From Temnothorax longispinosus (taxonomy: Eukaryota; Arthropoda; Insecta; Hymenoptera; Formicidae): a DNA stretch of 64,000 bases. The notes below the pieces were generated by a model. That model saw only the letters and a list, made by a program, of their open reading frames with translations. It was not told where the DNA came from and searched no databases. Location: the NCBI RefSeq assembly GCF_030848805.1, contig NC_092367.1, positions 7,285,019-7,349,018 on the forward strand, given 5' to 3'. Both the position numbers and the translations under genes were made by a program. Below are positions 1 through 13,090 of the stretch, in pieces. Every line of letters starts with the position of its first letter. The stretch's first letter is position 1.

Positions 1-510
1 GTTTGGCGCGGCCGATTAACTAGAGTCTAGAGTCTCTATAGTGAGGACTGAGGAACTAGGGATTAGGGATTTTAGATCGCGCGATCGACATCGACGAGGC
101 GGCGGGATCGAGCCGTGATCCACAGCGGACTTCCTTGATCGACATCATCGTGCGACGTATCCAGTGGCGGTATTTCGCTAGTAAAAGTGAATTTTTCTCG
201 CAGCTTTTGGGAGAGACGGGTATAAATATAAATGTTGATCTCAGAGCTGCGCGGGGACGCGCCGGAGTAACGGCACACGTTGTCGTCGTCGTCGTCGTCG
301 TCATCGGTGCTCCGTGCTGGTCATGTAACGACCCGGACACGTCGTCGTCGTTGTTCAACCGCGCCAAGCCCACCTAAATTAAATGTTGGGATATCCGCCG
401 ATGTCACGACTAGAATATTCCACTGTAGGTCGAGTATGAGCCGGCGTTGAGTACCGCGTTACCGCCTGACAGTCCTGGACGGTCCGCGATCCGCCGAAGG
501 ATCGGAAGCG
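1..510 (+). promoter_or_regulatory. Upstream/5' UTR region of Fps/Fer kinase gene
   Basis: No coding exon can be supported here. The segment is less AT-rich than the introns that follow and holds a short (GTC)n microsatellite at about 283-303. The last ~80 bases before the ATG at 511 are GC-rich with no clear splice acceptor, so they are probably the 5' UTR of the kinase. The short ORFs on both strands look like by-products of the repeat and base composition. Confidence 0.4.
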
Positions 511-3500
511 ATGGGCTTCTCCACGAGCCTGCAGGGTCAGGCATCGCACGAGGCGCTGCTGGCCCGCCAGGATGCCGAGATCAAGCTGCTGGAGACGATG
601 CGAAGATGCCTCACGATGAAGGTCAAGTCCGACCGGGAGTATGCCTCGACCATTACCTCGCTCACCGCCCAGGGGAAAAAGATCGAGCGCAACGAGGATC
701 TCGTCGGCAGTCTCATAGCGCAGGTGGTTAATTTGTTCTAGATAGCCGAATCTCTGTCGAGCGCGAACAGCTGTGTGAGATGTCTGCTACGAGTTCTTTC
801 GGCAGAACGCCAGTAGAAATTTTAATTGTAACGGAATCTGCTAACAGAACATAACGACAGCTAGCGGCAAATGCATCCTGCTAATATTTTGCTTAAAGTA
901 TATATAGAAACATACTTTTGCAGAGCTGGAGAGACATAATGGACACGATTGATCAAACGGCGAAATTGATCAAGCAGCAGGCAGATTCTATTGAAAATAT
1001 CGTTGTAGATCAGTTGAGTACATTGTACTCGGAAAGAAGGAGAGCCAGAAAGTTGTATCAAGAGGAACAGAATTGGCTGAATAATCAATTTCAGCAGGTA
1101 AGCAAGATAAATATATATTATACTTATCAAAGTGTAATATGGCAAAAAATGGTAAAAATTTAGATAAATCTCATTGTGCTTTTGTCATTTAAATTTTCTT
1201 TTTAATTCATATGTTTGAAGCTGACGGAGGATGTAACTAGGAAAAAAGTGGAATATCAGAAAAGTTTGGAGGCGTACAAATTCTCGAGGTCGAAATTTGA
1301 AGAGTTATATGTTAAGTGTAAGTGTTGTGTGCAACAATTCTTTTGGATCATTTCAAATCTGTTGTATTTGTGTGATAAGAAAGTGATACAGCAACGTAAC
1401 TTCTTTAGCTGGTAGAGGAGGTCGCAAGTTGGATGAACTAAGAGAAAAATATCAGAAGGCGTGTAGGAAGCTTCATCTAACGCACAATGAATACGTCTTA
1501 CTACTAGGCGCTGTGACAGAATGTGAAAATGATTTAAGAACTTGTTATTTGCCAAGTTTGCTTCATCGACAACAGGCTATTCACCAGGAATTCATAACTT
1601 CATGGTGAGTTGCGTTATAAATAGCTTATATATACGATACCCATATGGTACACTCCTAGAAAAGTTCTAACTCCTCCTTCTATCGTTAAACTCCTTTTAT
1701 CGTTAAACAAGATCTTAATATTTTACCTCAAATTTTTCTATTTGCATGCAACTAGAAAGATGGAAAAGGTAAAAACTTTATATAGAGATTAACGATTATT
1801 ATTTCACACACATGTATAATATCTAAGTTCCCGCGAATTTCTAGGAAAGGAATACTTCAGGATATTGTCAAGTATACAGATTTTACAACAGAGAAATTCT
1901 TGGAGATCCATGAAAGAGTGTTGAAGGCAGTCGATAATATTAAGCCTATCGAAGAGTATAGAGATTTTATTGGAAAGCACAAGTATATATATAAAACATA
2001 ATTATTTCTACATAGAAAATATATTTCAATTTTAATATACCTAAATGTTATAAATTTTCGATGTTAACGTAGAACTAGGCCAGCATCTCCGATAAGATTT
2101 ACATTCGATGAAAACCTTGTGGATGACACTTCAGGAAAATTATCGCCAAATAAGCTGACTGTCGATAACTTAACTATAGATTGGTTGAGAAGTCGTCTCA
2201 CGGAACTCGAAGCTTCTCTAAAAACCACGCAAAATCGACAGAGCCCGCAATTCTCACAAGAAAATAATGGCGATTCTAGGTATAAATCTTTTATCGTTGA
2301 TGTGGTGCATTAATGCTAATACTTTGTTACAATCACGTTCGACATCCTCAAACATCTTTTTCATGTGTCCTATATTACTAGGATTAATGTCTTGGACTAT
2401 TCTCGCGAAAGAGAAGAGCTGAGAATACGTTGCCAGGAGAAAAAATTAAAGAAACAAGTGGAGGTCATTAGAAGCGCTCTCAATGAATTAGGCTGTGAAG
2501 AGGTACCTTCGGGTTGTGATCTTTCCGTGGAAGGTTCTTTCACTGATTCACCTGCAATTAATAAAGTAAGTAATCTAAAAAATAATTTTCTTTCTTTTTT
2601 TTTGTTAAGAAAAAAAAACTAAATTTTGTTAATTATAATAGATCTAGTATTATGCAACTATTCCTTGATATTAAGAATGTTCCCAGAAATGTTTAGAGTT
2701 TATTATAATCAAATCTCAGTATCTACAAAAGTTAGAAAATCACACATTGCATAGAAAATCATTTTCTAACTGTGGCACTTATGTTACGAAAGTGTTATTA
2801 TGTTTGATTACTCTTTCCCATTGAACGCTGAGTTGCCTGGAATTATAAGTTAGTTAGATCTAGCCCTTTACAGAGAAATACAGTCGCAGACAACGGTCTG
2901 TTCACACTGAGGAGAAATCAGCGGTTCATGACAATATTAAAATCACCTTTTAAATCCTTGCCGACAATTAATGACTCGAAAAACGGAATGATTAGGGCAA
3001 ATAGCGAAGGGCCTACAGCTAAAGCAGAAAAAAATATCCCCCCTGTTGTATGTGTTACACTTTATTCGTGTGATATCTGAGTGCTCGTGTGTTTCCTGCG
3101 TCCAAGCGATAAGATGTTTGATATGTTTTATGTCAGATCTCATATACAACACATTTCTCTCAGCTTTTGGAGTGTAATAAATTTTTTATCGTTATACTGT
3201 CACAGATGTAGGCAGTATCTAGTTTTCCGTATTTTTTAATTACAAAAATTAGTGCAAGGCTCGCAAGCAACCTTGTCTTGCTACCATATTTTATATACAA
3301 AATTATTGATTTACATGATTTATTACGATTAGAAAATGTTGCATGAATAATGAGCATATCATCTAGAATATTTTTTATTAATGTTGAATTATGAGATTGT
3401 GGTCAATGCTATGCATGAGAATGAATATTTTTGTACTAATATCTATACATTTGTATAGAAATAAAATGAGCATATATATGTGGAAGTGATTAAAATTACA

Positions 3501-5316
3501 AATTATTACTTATTTTACTGTCAATATATATTTGGGAAAATTAAATTTATTTGCAGGTACCGTTACGTAGAATCTCGCATTTAACTAACAACCAAAAAAG
3601 TAACGGAAATGGCTCTCCTCTTATGGAAGAGGAATGGTTTCACGGTGTACTACCGAGAGAAGAAGTCGTAAGATTACTCGTCAATGAAGGAGATTTTTTA
3701 GTACGCGAAACAATGAGAAACGATGAGTGTCAAATAGTTTTATCTGTTTGCTGGGACGGGCACAAGCATTTTATTGTACAAACTACATCAGAAGTAAGAA
3801 TAAATCTGATAGAATATAAATATAATATTAAAATAGTATAGAGAATTTAATTCGTACGTTATTGCAGGGACATTATAGATTTGAAGGACCCACATTTCCA
3901 TCTATTCAAGAATTAATCAGGTATCAATCGGCGTCCAACTTGCCGGTGACCAGTCGGTCTGGTGCTATTCTTAAGACGGCAATTTCGCGCGAGCGATGGG
4001 AACTTAATAACGATGATGTCATCCTTTTGGAGAAAATAGGTCGAGTGAGTAGGCCGACAATAGCTTTCTTCTATTTTACGTGCCGCGATATGATGATGCC
4101 GACGATGTGATACACAGGGAAATTTCGGAGACGTTTATAAGGCGCAACTGAAGGCTTGTAAGACTGAAGTGGCCGTGAAAACATGTAAGGTATCGTTACC
4201 GGACGACCAGAAACGCAAGTTTTTGCAAGAGGGAAGGATATTGAAGCAGTACGATCACCCGAATATAGTCAAACTTATCGGCATATGTGTTCAAAAGCAG
4301 CCGATCATGATCGTGATGGAACTGGTGCCCGGTAAGCTGATAAGTCTCATTATCATTGCGTTTTACTAACACTGTTAACATCTCTGGCCGTCGTGCTATC
4401 GTATTAAAATCCTATACCCTACAATGTACCTATACTCTACACGCTAATCGCTAACTCTAGGTGGTTCATTACTTACGTATTTGCGGAAGAATGCTAGTAC
4501 AATAACACAATGGGAACAATTGCGTATGTGCAAAGATGTTGCGGCTGGTATGAGCTACTTGGAATCTAAGTTTTGCATCCATAGAGATTTAGCCGCTCGC
4601 AACTGCCTCGTAGGTAAATAAACTACATATTAAGAGGGGAGGGAAAGAGGGAAGACACACTAAATTTGAACTTGACGAGCGGTGATAATTGAATCATATA
4701 TGTATAATGTTGAATACAATGTCGAACATGATTTCTTTAGGATATGAATGCATAGTCAAGATTTCCGACTTTGGAATGTCAAGAGAGGAGGAAGAATACA
4801 TAGTTTCGGACGGTATGAAACAAATTCCCATTAAATGGACTGCGCCAGAAGCTCTGAATTTCGGTAAATCACAAGTTTTCGTTTTCGCCGTTTTGATAAT
4901 GTCAAAAATTTTATTGCTAATCACCGATACATTACATCTTGTCTTTCAGGTAAATACACATCGCTCTGCGATGTCTGGAGTTACGGGATTCTCATATGGG
5001 AAATATTTTCCAAAGGCGGCAACCCCTATAGCGGTATGTCCAATTCGCAGGCACGTGAGAAGATAGATGCAGGTAAGAGCGAATAACAGAAATCGACGAA
5101 AATTTAACTGGAGATTAATACGCTTGCGATTATATATTATTCTGGCAATTTATGCGTATACTAATTACATCAGGGTATCGAATGCCAGCTCCGGATGGAA
5201 CGCCCGAAGAGATCTATCGATTAATGTTGCGATGCTGGGACTACGAACCAGAGAAACGGCCGCATTTTGAACAAATATATACCGTGGTCGAGACACTATC
5301 GCAAGCGTATCTATGA
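511..5316 (+). CDS. Fps85D: Fps/Fer non-receptor tyrosine kinase (F-BAR, SH2, kinase), complete
   Basis: Cytoplasmic tyrosine kinase of the FES/FER family, which acts at membranes, cell junctions and the actin cortex. Fourteen coding exons join in phase: 511-723, 924-1097, 1221-1317, 1409-1604, 1845-1982, 2073-2279, 2382-2565, 3557-3793, 3868-4044, 4118-4331, 4461-4613, 4741-4863, 4950-5072, 5174-5316. They give 792 residues, near the usual ~820. Residues 1 to about 270 form the F-BAR region, followed by a coiled coil. The SH2 domain starts about residue 431 with WFHG and has FLVRE. The kinase domain (about 535-790) shows the glycine loop GRGNFG, the VAVK lysine near 562, HRDLAARN near 655, DFG near 673 and a Tyr in the activation loop before WTAPE. 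All key catalytic residues are present, so it should be active. The start was chosen because it opens the F-BAR domain directly. Identity is very secure. The exact ends of exons rest on splice-site reading. Confidence 0.95.
2566..3556 (+). other. Intron 7 of the Fps/Fer gene
   Basis: AT-rich intron of about 1 kb lying between the coiled-coil linker and the SH2-coding exon. It begins GTAAGT and ends TTGCAG. Alternative promoters inside this gene family can drive SH2-kinase-only isoforms, but I see no clear alternative first exon here. Short minus-strand ORFs have no support. Confidence 0.6.
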
Positions 5317-6933
5317 GTATTATGTTAAGAGTATTTTACAGCCAACAAGAAGTATAAATTGGTGCTATAGCTTCCTGACTTTTATTTTGTATATTTACAA
5401 GTCATGAAATTCCTGTAATAATTTGTATATATATCGAGCTTTAAAGATATGAAATGCTCACACTCAACCAAACCGTATTTTATCTTACAAATATACATAT
5501 GATATATCGAGGAAAGATATGATTGGTGCAACTTCTGTCTGATCCACATTAGCGAGATACTTCTGATACATTGAATAAAAAGAATCTTAACTCACGATGC
5601 ATTAATTGCCATTATATACGTCATTACGAAATCATGTCAATGTGAATGCCATTGTTTATGTTTTTAATTCGTAATGTTTAATTATTGTTTTATAAATATA
5701 AATTATTATATTTCTCCGTCCACATAATAATTCAATTTATTTTACAAGTAATATTGTTATCACTTTCATATATATAATTTGAATTTATATGTAATATTTA
5801 TATGTAATATTATATGTATTTTTATTGCGTATTCACGAATATGACGTAGCATGTTCTGTGCTTTATTTATTCAATTCTATCGTGTGTTCTCTTTAATATT
5901 TTGTAGTGTTTCTCGGATGTACATATAATGAGCATATGTACATTGAATTTTGTAGATGTGTATTCAAATGTATCTTATATTTGTGTATTTATTGTAAATT
6001 TTGCCATTTTTCATGAAAATTAGAAGCACAGTGGAAACATCGGAGATTTGTACATAAAGTATACGATCACAATTCTACATACTTACAATTTTCCATATGA
6101 GAAATTTTCAGTATATTTAAAATATATAGTATTTAAGCAATGTATCTCCGTTGTCATATCGTATATTAATTCAGTTAATTCTTTGTAGTATGGAATCTCA
6201 TTGAAAGGAAACACGCAAAATATCACGAAAAGACTAATATTGTTGACTTTAAGTCTTCAAAGAATACCTTAGTCTTATATAAGCCATTGAAGAGGGGAAA
6301 AGAAGTAGAATTAAGACTCTTGCAGTATAATATCCTAACTATAAAAACTTCTCTCATTTCTCTGATAATAATCTTATATTCATAAATTACTGTGTAATAT
6401 ATGTATAATCATGATGAAAATGAAATGTAAATGCATGTGTCCATTTGTAATTTAAATGTATAAAATTTAAACGGCTATAACGTTTTTAACGCTTTTCCAA
6501 AGTTAATAATTCAATATTCTTGTATTTTAGACGTTCTGTTTCTTGTTCGAATGACACACCGTGTTACACATTGCACGAAATTATGAGCAGTTTATGTGTG
6601 TAAATTATATAAGACTCCATTATGAAGAAATTCATTTTAATATATTTTAACATAATGTAACCCTCGTATAGACACTTTATTACTTGTTATATTTTACGTG
6701 TAATTATATGAAAGACATTTATCTTGTTTCCACATATAAATACTCAATATTGCTGTATAATAAATTAATAAAGATTATATATACAGTCTTTTACAAAAGT
6801 TCAACGTTTCCACACTTCTTAGTCTTTACACTTTCAGGCAGACGAAACTTAAACATAATTCATATAATGTTCTCACATTGTATTATGATACTCGCGGAAT
6901 TTAGAAAACTCACCACTTGACAAATTCTCCAAA
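5317..6933. other. Convergent intergenic region: 3' UTRs of Fps/Fer and eIF2B-alpha
   Basis: Very AT-rich DNA with no supported gene. An AATAAA signal at about 5575 probably serves the kinase transcript. The right half should contain the 3' UTR of the minus-strand eIF2B gene. An imperfect tandem of TATGTAATATT-like units sits near 5785-5820. Confidence 0.5.
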
Positions 6934-8606
6934 TTACAAGTATAATTTAATGAGTTCGTCACTAACAGCCGATGGCGTTAGAATTCCTAAATCCGTGAAC
7001 AACAGGCTGATATAATGAGGTGGAGTATAATCAACCAAGGGATGTTCCTTTTTCAAATTCTTGTTTAGAGTACTAGATGTATACTAAAACAAGCAATAAC
7101 GATGCATCTTATAGACATGCGAAAAATATTCCTTTGCGTTGTTTCTATATAAAAGTTATAATTGATCTGAAATCAGTGTACAAAGATATAATTTACCTTA
7201 AATTCGTCAGGTAAATCTACTTGATTCAAAGGATAGATTCTCGCAAATTTGAAGCTTTCCGTCAATACATAAAATGGTTTTTTCACCTCTTTCGCGCATA
7301 TAGCCATTGTATATGTACCTATCTGTAAAAGAAATGAGAAAATCATTTATACATAAATTTAAAAGAATTATACAATCGCCGTCGAATTATCGTATACCTT
7401 ATTGATTACACCACCGCTTTCCGCAACACCTTCCGCTCCAACCATGACCATATCTACGCGCTCCATCACGTATCCCACCGCAGAATCCAGTATCACTGTA
7501 CACGATATGCCTAATTTTGTTAAGCTCTGGCACATCTCCTCTCTAAAGGATAAAGACAAAGCACACATTGAAGTTTACAATCGTAAAAAGAAAGACAAAG
7601 CACATATTGCTTAGAATCGCAAGAATAAAAAAATACATATTTTTTTATTCAGAATGTAATTTTATTACTCACCCGTTATTGTCAGGTGATGTTGACGTGA
7701 CGTATACTTGAAATATTTTATTACTCGCAGCAGCTTCCTTCATTGCTTGCAACACTACTCTTGATTTGGAATGCGTGAGTATAGTCTGATAAAAAATAAC
7801 ACAATAAAAGTAAAAAAAGAAAATCAATAGGAATATCTCAAATATTTCTTATATATCTGTTCTTACCGAGCCATCAGTAATAAAGTGTGCTGCTACCTTG
7901 GCTACTTTTCCTCGCGCTGCAACCAATTTCTCGTAAAATACTTTGCCTCTTTCTAGCATGATTCCTTTGCATTCTGCGATTGACTAATTAAAAGCACATA
8001 AACAAATTGTATCATGTCAGTGTTAAACTTTAAAGTCTGAATTTATTTCTAAAATTATAAGACAAAGTCTAAACGTTAATATTCTTACGTGTGTATCCAA
8101 TGTTGCTAACGTGATAAAACGGAGGAACAATTCACTTCCTGAGGCAATCGCGGTGACTGGAGTTTCCGTGGAGCGCATAGCGTCGATTGCATGTTGTAAG
8201 CAAATCCGGAGCTCCTGAACTGTCTCTGCTACAAAAGCGAAAAGAGCACATGAGAGATGGTTTTAATGGAAACGTTAAATTTTAAATATTTTATCGTAAT
8301 ATTTAAGAAGCTCGCTCAATGTGAATATGCGCGATAAATATCTGTTTTGCAATATGTGTGTGTGTTTATGTTAGGTAAATATGTTATATTAAAATATATA
8401 TCGGCGATACTTACATTTAGAATGTTTCAATACTTTCAACAAAGTACGAATGGCAGCCATACCGGCAGAAACATCCTTCTCATTTTTTATAATGCTGTTG
8501 AAATATTGACATATTTCTGCAAAAGTTTGTCAAAGACTTTATGTTATTCAACATATCATTATAATATAAATATTTTATGTTGACGTCACATACCTTCTCT
8601 GTCCAT
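6934..8606 (-). CDS. eIF2Balpha: Translation initiation factor eIF2B subunit alpha, complete
   Basis: Regulatory subunit of the eIF2B guanine-nucleotide exchange complex, which recharges eIF2 with GTP and senses eIF2 phosphorylation in stress. Eight coding exons on the minus strand: 8594-8606, 8415-8516, 8089-8228, 7867-7983, 7673-7785, 7398-7542, 7197-7322, 6934-7083. They join in phase to 301 residues, against about 305 in human. The Rossmann-like C-terminal half carries family hallmarks: CTVILDSAVGY, VGAEGV.ESGG.INK, then KPFYVLTESFKF and a C terminus SDELIKLYL. The first coding exon is only 13 nt (MDRE plus one base). The gene is divergent from CCDC149, with about 470 bp between the two start codons. 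No missing residues or breaks were noticed. Confidence 0.95.
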
Positions 8607-9074
8607 TATAACCTGTTATTTCTACATACAACCGGCCGTGTCAATAATTAATGGGACAGATGCACCGTTCGCTTTAAATTAACATTAATATTGCATCAGA
8701 TATCACGTTGTCAACAGCTCTCGAGCGTCGAGGCACCAACGTGCATGGCCTAATGGAGGCTTCACACTGCATCGACATCCGATATACAAAATTCCGATGT
8801 CCAATACGAAATCGAGATTTCCGGTAATTTTGCCAGGGATATTTTTATCTCTAGAAAACTGATCTTTTCATTGGAAGTTGTGCAACAAACGTCGGGCATG
8901 ATGTGAACCCACCATAAGAGAATCCTTTCTAACTTAACCTCAATCTTTACATAACCTCATCGCTCGCAAAATAAATCGTGAAATCGGTCTGTGAACCCTA
9001 TTGAAATTCGACCGTCAAAAGTGTTAAAACGCTCATTGTATCTTATGATATAGTCTTTAATTAAGAACAATACA
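8607..9074. promoter_or_regulatory. Shared bidirectional promoter region of eIF2B-alpha and CCDC149
   Basis: These 468 bases separate two divergent start codons (eIF2B alpha on minus, CCDC149 on plus), so they must contain both 5' UTRs and both promoters unless non-coding exons lie elsewhere. No TATA box was recognised. The base composition is more balanced than in flanking introns. Confidence 0.5.
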
Positions 9075-11102
9075 ATGGAGGAAAAGACGGGCCGTCTCAA
9101 GGAAACTGGCGCCAACGATGTCGACGTGGAGTCAAAAGTAGGTTGACGTTTGCTTAAGATGTTTCATTCCGTCCCGTAGACTTCGTAATTCTATGTGAAA
9201 AATGCATACGTTCGCAGGAGATGTTAAAGAGAAAATTGCAAATGAAGTCGGAAGCGCTCATATTGTTGAGCCAGGAGATGGATCAATGTAGGACACAACG
9301 AGATCAGTTTAAGCTGATGGCCGAGCAAATTCAGGAGAGGTTTCTACATTTGAAGAAGCAGATGTGCGATATGAAGGAATTAAACAGGTCTCATCTCAGG
9401 CCCATGATGGCGTTGCTCAAAGACTGTTCCACGATTCTTTCATTAGCAATTGAGCAATAAATATTTTTTGCAGGTGTTACAGCTTAGAGGACGATTTTAG
9501 AACCTTAGATCTATTGACAGAAGCACGAGAGCAAAATAAGTGCCTCAGGCTGCAGGTTGAAACTTTAAGGCAGAAGCTAGCGGATGCCGAAGGTGATATC
9601 AAGGTGTTACGTATTAATAACAATCGTATGCCAATTGAACCGCAAGAAACTCAATTAGCACCATCCATGCACCAAAGAGAAGAGATGATAGAACAGTTAG
9701 AGAAGCTGAACTTGAAGGTCAGCATAAAGAGAAAAAATTAATATCACAATTGTATCAAAAATTAAAGTAATGCACAATTTTTTATCTATTATCGATTTAC
9801 CTTGTGTTTATTGTTAGTTATTAATTCTTTGAATTGATTTATATTTTGAAAAGGTATTGTTATTTAATGAGATTAATTTCTGCCATAGTGTTCACAGTTG
9901 CAAACAGATCTACAAACAGTATTAGATGAGAAACATGAGCTGGAGATGGAGAGGGATGCTTTCAAATGTAAGGCGCATCGTTTGAATCACGAATTGTCTA
10001 AAGCTTTAAACGCTACCAAACCAGTTGATTTAGATGCCCTTATCAATGAAAATAGGTAATTAGGAGTAATTTAATTGCAGTCTTTAGATAATTATTTGAT
10101 TTTTATTTATACCACAAATATATTTTGTATATATTATATTTTAGATATCTGCAAGAAAGACTACAGCAATTGCTTGAGGAAAAGGAACTTACGCGTCAAT
10201 CTTTGTCAAAGTACAAGGTAGATTAACAATAAATAAAAGATTACTACGCGTTTCTTTAATTTGTGACTATTTCTGATATTAGGCAATTAATTTTTTCCAG
10301 AGTATGTTGGATAGTAAAAGGGTAAAAGGAGCTATCAAGTTGGGAGCAAATTCTGCGGCTGGAACAGTGATGACTCACAAACAAGGTGAAATATATTTAT
10401 TTATACACGCATGAAGATTTATTTATCATTAAATCTTTCACACGAAGGAATATATTTTCTTTCAATTTTAGTCGAACAGCTTCTTCAAGAAAGTTCTTAT
10501 ATACCGCCTCAGAAATCTGCTGCTGCCGTTACTGATCTACGGTGCCTTTGCACTGCCTTGCTGGAGGCTTTAAATGACAAAACTTTAGCTTTGGCGCATC
10601 AGAAGAAAGCGAACAAGTAAATAGTTAAACGTTAATTGCATTCATATACTTGCGTTTCTATAGATTCACTTATATATGTTGAATTGCAGAATATTGGCAT
10701 TGAGAATTTGTGAATTGGACAGTGCTGTACAGTCACCAACCATGAAGCTCTTGGAGGGATACACAAGCGCCAATGTTGATTTGAGATGTAAATATAACTG
10801 GATAATTTTAATCATAGTTATTGAGTTAACGTACTATTTGTAGCAGATCTGTTATACCACTGTTATTTTTTGTAGGTGATAACGACTTCAACGATTTAGA
10901 TCATACAACTAACGGTAGTATAGATAATATCGAGGAAAACAATATCATAACAAGTGAGAATAATATACAATGTGACTCTTCGCCCGAAAGTCAAGTTATG
11001 CAACAATTGCAATCGATACAAATGAGTCTTCCAAAGAACTTAGGAGTATTGGTTCAAAAGGCATTAAATAATTTAAAGGATACTGATAAACAAAAGATAT
11101 AA
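9075..11102 (+). CDS. CCDC149: Coiled-coil domain-containing protein 149 (CCDC149), complete
   Basis: Conserved coiled-coil protein of poorly known function. Nine exons join in phase to 420 residues: 9075-9137, 9218-9387, 9483-9717, 9889-10055, 10145-10217, 10301-10385, 10472-10616, 10690-10787, 10876-11102. Most of residues 20-270 is heptad-rich helix. The family signature ENRYLQERLQQL falls across exons 4-5, followed by the conserved LLQ/SDLxxLCTALLEAL block in exon 7, which matches the vertebrate order. The C-terminal tail is short and acidic compared with vertebrate forms. Intron 2 (about 95 nt) has two possible acceptors. The later one (after 9482) keeps the frame into LEDDF. There is no signal peptide and no membrane segment. 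Confidence 0.9.
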
Positions 11103-11751
11103 AATTAAAAATATATATTGCAGAGAATATATACATGTGCCTGCATACACATAATGTATATATAGGAAGTAGAAAATGGAGTACTCTAATGGACAGTACA
11201 TTAGGTAGTGCAATTTTTGAAAAAAGTCTAGTCGCTATAAATTATTTTTATTTATCAATGATAAATTCAATTAACTAATTAATTGATTGATTGGATTATC
11301 ACATAAACTAGCAATGTAAAGTGCTAGTCAATATTTTTATCAAATCAGTATTTAATATTTAATAACCTGAAAGATTTGATAGTGATGATTTTACCAAATA
11401 ATGAAAGACGACTTATTATGCAATGTCTGTTGTAACAATTAGTTGGACATATCATTTATGTATAGCACGTAGTCACAGCACCATAATACGTAGGTTGACA
11501 GTAGAATGATCGTACTAAGTGACGACGTTCTCGCAAATATTTTTGGTGCAAGACATTGTTCAGCTGATTTAACCACGAGTCGAATTGCAAACTAGATCTG
11601 TCCGTAAGTGTTGTTGATGGCCCCGCCGATCTCTTTAATTGATGGTAAGGTATATTTTCCCTATGGATATGTATATATATTGTTATTGCTAAATATATAG
11701 AATCATATTCCAAACGTGTTATTTTTGCATTTATGTATACGTTGTTATTAA
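11103..11751. other. Convergent intergenic region between CCDC149 and a coiled-coil gene
   Basis: AT-rich sequence that should hold the two 3' UTRs. A minus-strand ORF at 11456-11713 has no splice-site or similarity support. No repeat of note was seen. Confidence 0.5.
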
Positions 11752-13090
11752 TTACACTTCTTTCAGCTTCATGTCTTTCTGTTTTTTCCAGACGTTGAAC
11801 GCTTGATTGTTGATAACGCGTCTGTCGTCGATTTGTTTCTGCAGAGTTTCAATATTTACTTGTTGAATCACTTGTAGCTGTTTAACAGACAGTTTTCTTC
11901 CTTGTTGGATTTCTTTTTCTTTTATTATCTGCGCATAGGCCTGAAGGATGCGTTAGCGGATAATTTAGAGAGATGTCTGCATTAATAATCAATAACTTTT
12001 TCTAAGGATATACCCACTTCCTGAGAAGCTTTTTTACATTCAATGTCCTTCAATTTCTTTTGTAATTCTTGTTGTTTCTTTTCTTCTGCCTCTTTCAATA
12101 ATTTTCTGTATATCATGTTTTTTTCCTTCCTCCAAGACTCGAAGGATAATTTTCTCCTCACTTGCTTAACTAATTTCCTGAATAACATAAATATTTTTTT
12201 ATACGTATCAAACTTTTGTAATTGTGTGAAAATTGAAGATTTCTATTACGTATATATAATAACCCTCTATTTTGCTTCCTATTTTCATGATCGATAATAT
12301 TGCTTTCCAGCTTTTTTCTAGTTTTTGCTCTCTGCGTTGGATTATTCCAGACTTTTATTATCTCCAGACTGGGCGCATTATTATTATTAATACGTTTTTG
12401 ATTTTCAGAAATTTCTGAACAAGTTCTTTCGCTGCATTTAGTACATACATTCGCCTATAAGTATAAAGAGAATGTTATTTGTTATTTATTAAGCAAAATA
12501 ATTTAATTTTTTTAATATAGCTAGGAGATATAATTGACAGTTTATTATATAACAAAATGAAATAGAATAGATAAAAAATAATACTACTTCAACTGATTTA
12601 TTGCACATAATAGGTATATCTCGTGCACTAGATTTATCATGCTTAATTATTTTGATATTATCTGGTTCTTGTTTCATCAAATATTTTATTTCGTTTGAAG
12701 TATCCATCGAGTTATCTCTATCTGATATATTCCTTGCTAAGTTATTTAAGGGATATGATATCTCCTGTGAACGTATCATTGTTATTTGTCTTCCACATTA
12801 TTCTCGTGTATAGTTTTTTTTTTACAAACCTGACTGATCTTTCGAATATCTTTCACATTTTTCATTTTATTTGTCGTGTCTCCTAATTCCATCATCTTTT
12901 TGAAGTACCATTCTTCATAGATGGCTTGATGTAACTTTGTTATTTGATCTAAATAATAATAGTGTATAACTAATCATACGATGCATTATAAGAGATGTAG
13001 AAATAACTAACCGGAGTCTTCGAGCGCTGCATTAACCATTTGTCTCACGATATTTCCCAGATTTTCAACGGAAACGCTTTTTATTTTCAT
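11752..13090 (-). CDS. Uncharacterised coiled-coil protein (CCDC34/CCDC112-like style)
   Basis: I do not firmly recognise this gene. Six minus-strand exons join in phase to 304 residues: 13012-13090, 12830-12948, 12588-12764, 12264-12454, 12018-12177, 11752-11940. The protein is highly charged and mostly helical. Its features are an N-terminal MKIKSVSVENLG, a YEEWYFKK motif in exon 2, a short cysteine cluster in exon 4 (CTKC..RTC), and repeated Trp-in-basic-helix motifs (VWNNPTQRAKTRKK, SWRKEKN, FNVWKKQKD) near the C terminus. Such spaced Trp plus Lys/Glu-rich helices recall CCDC34- and CCDC112-type centrosome or cilium proteins, but this is only a resemblance. The junctions of exons 3 and 4 use weaker donors (GTAGTA, GTTATT), so those ends are less certain. 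Confidence 0.65.
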
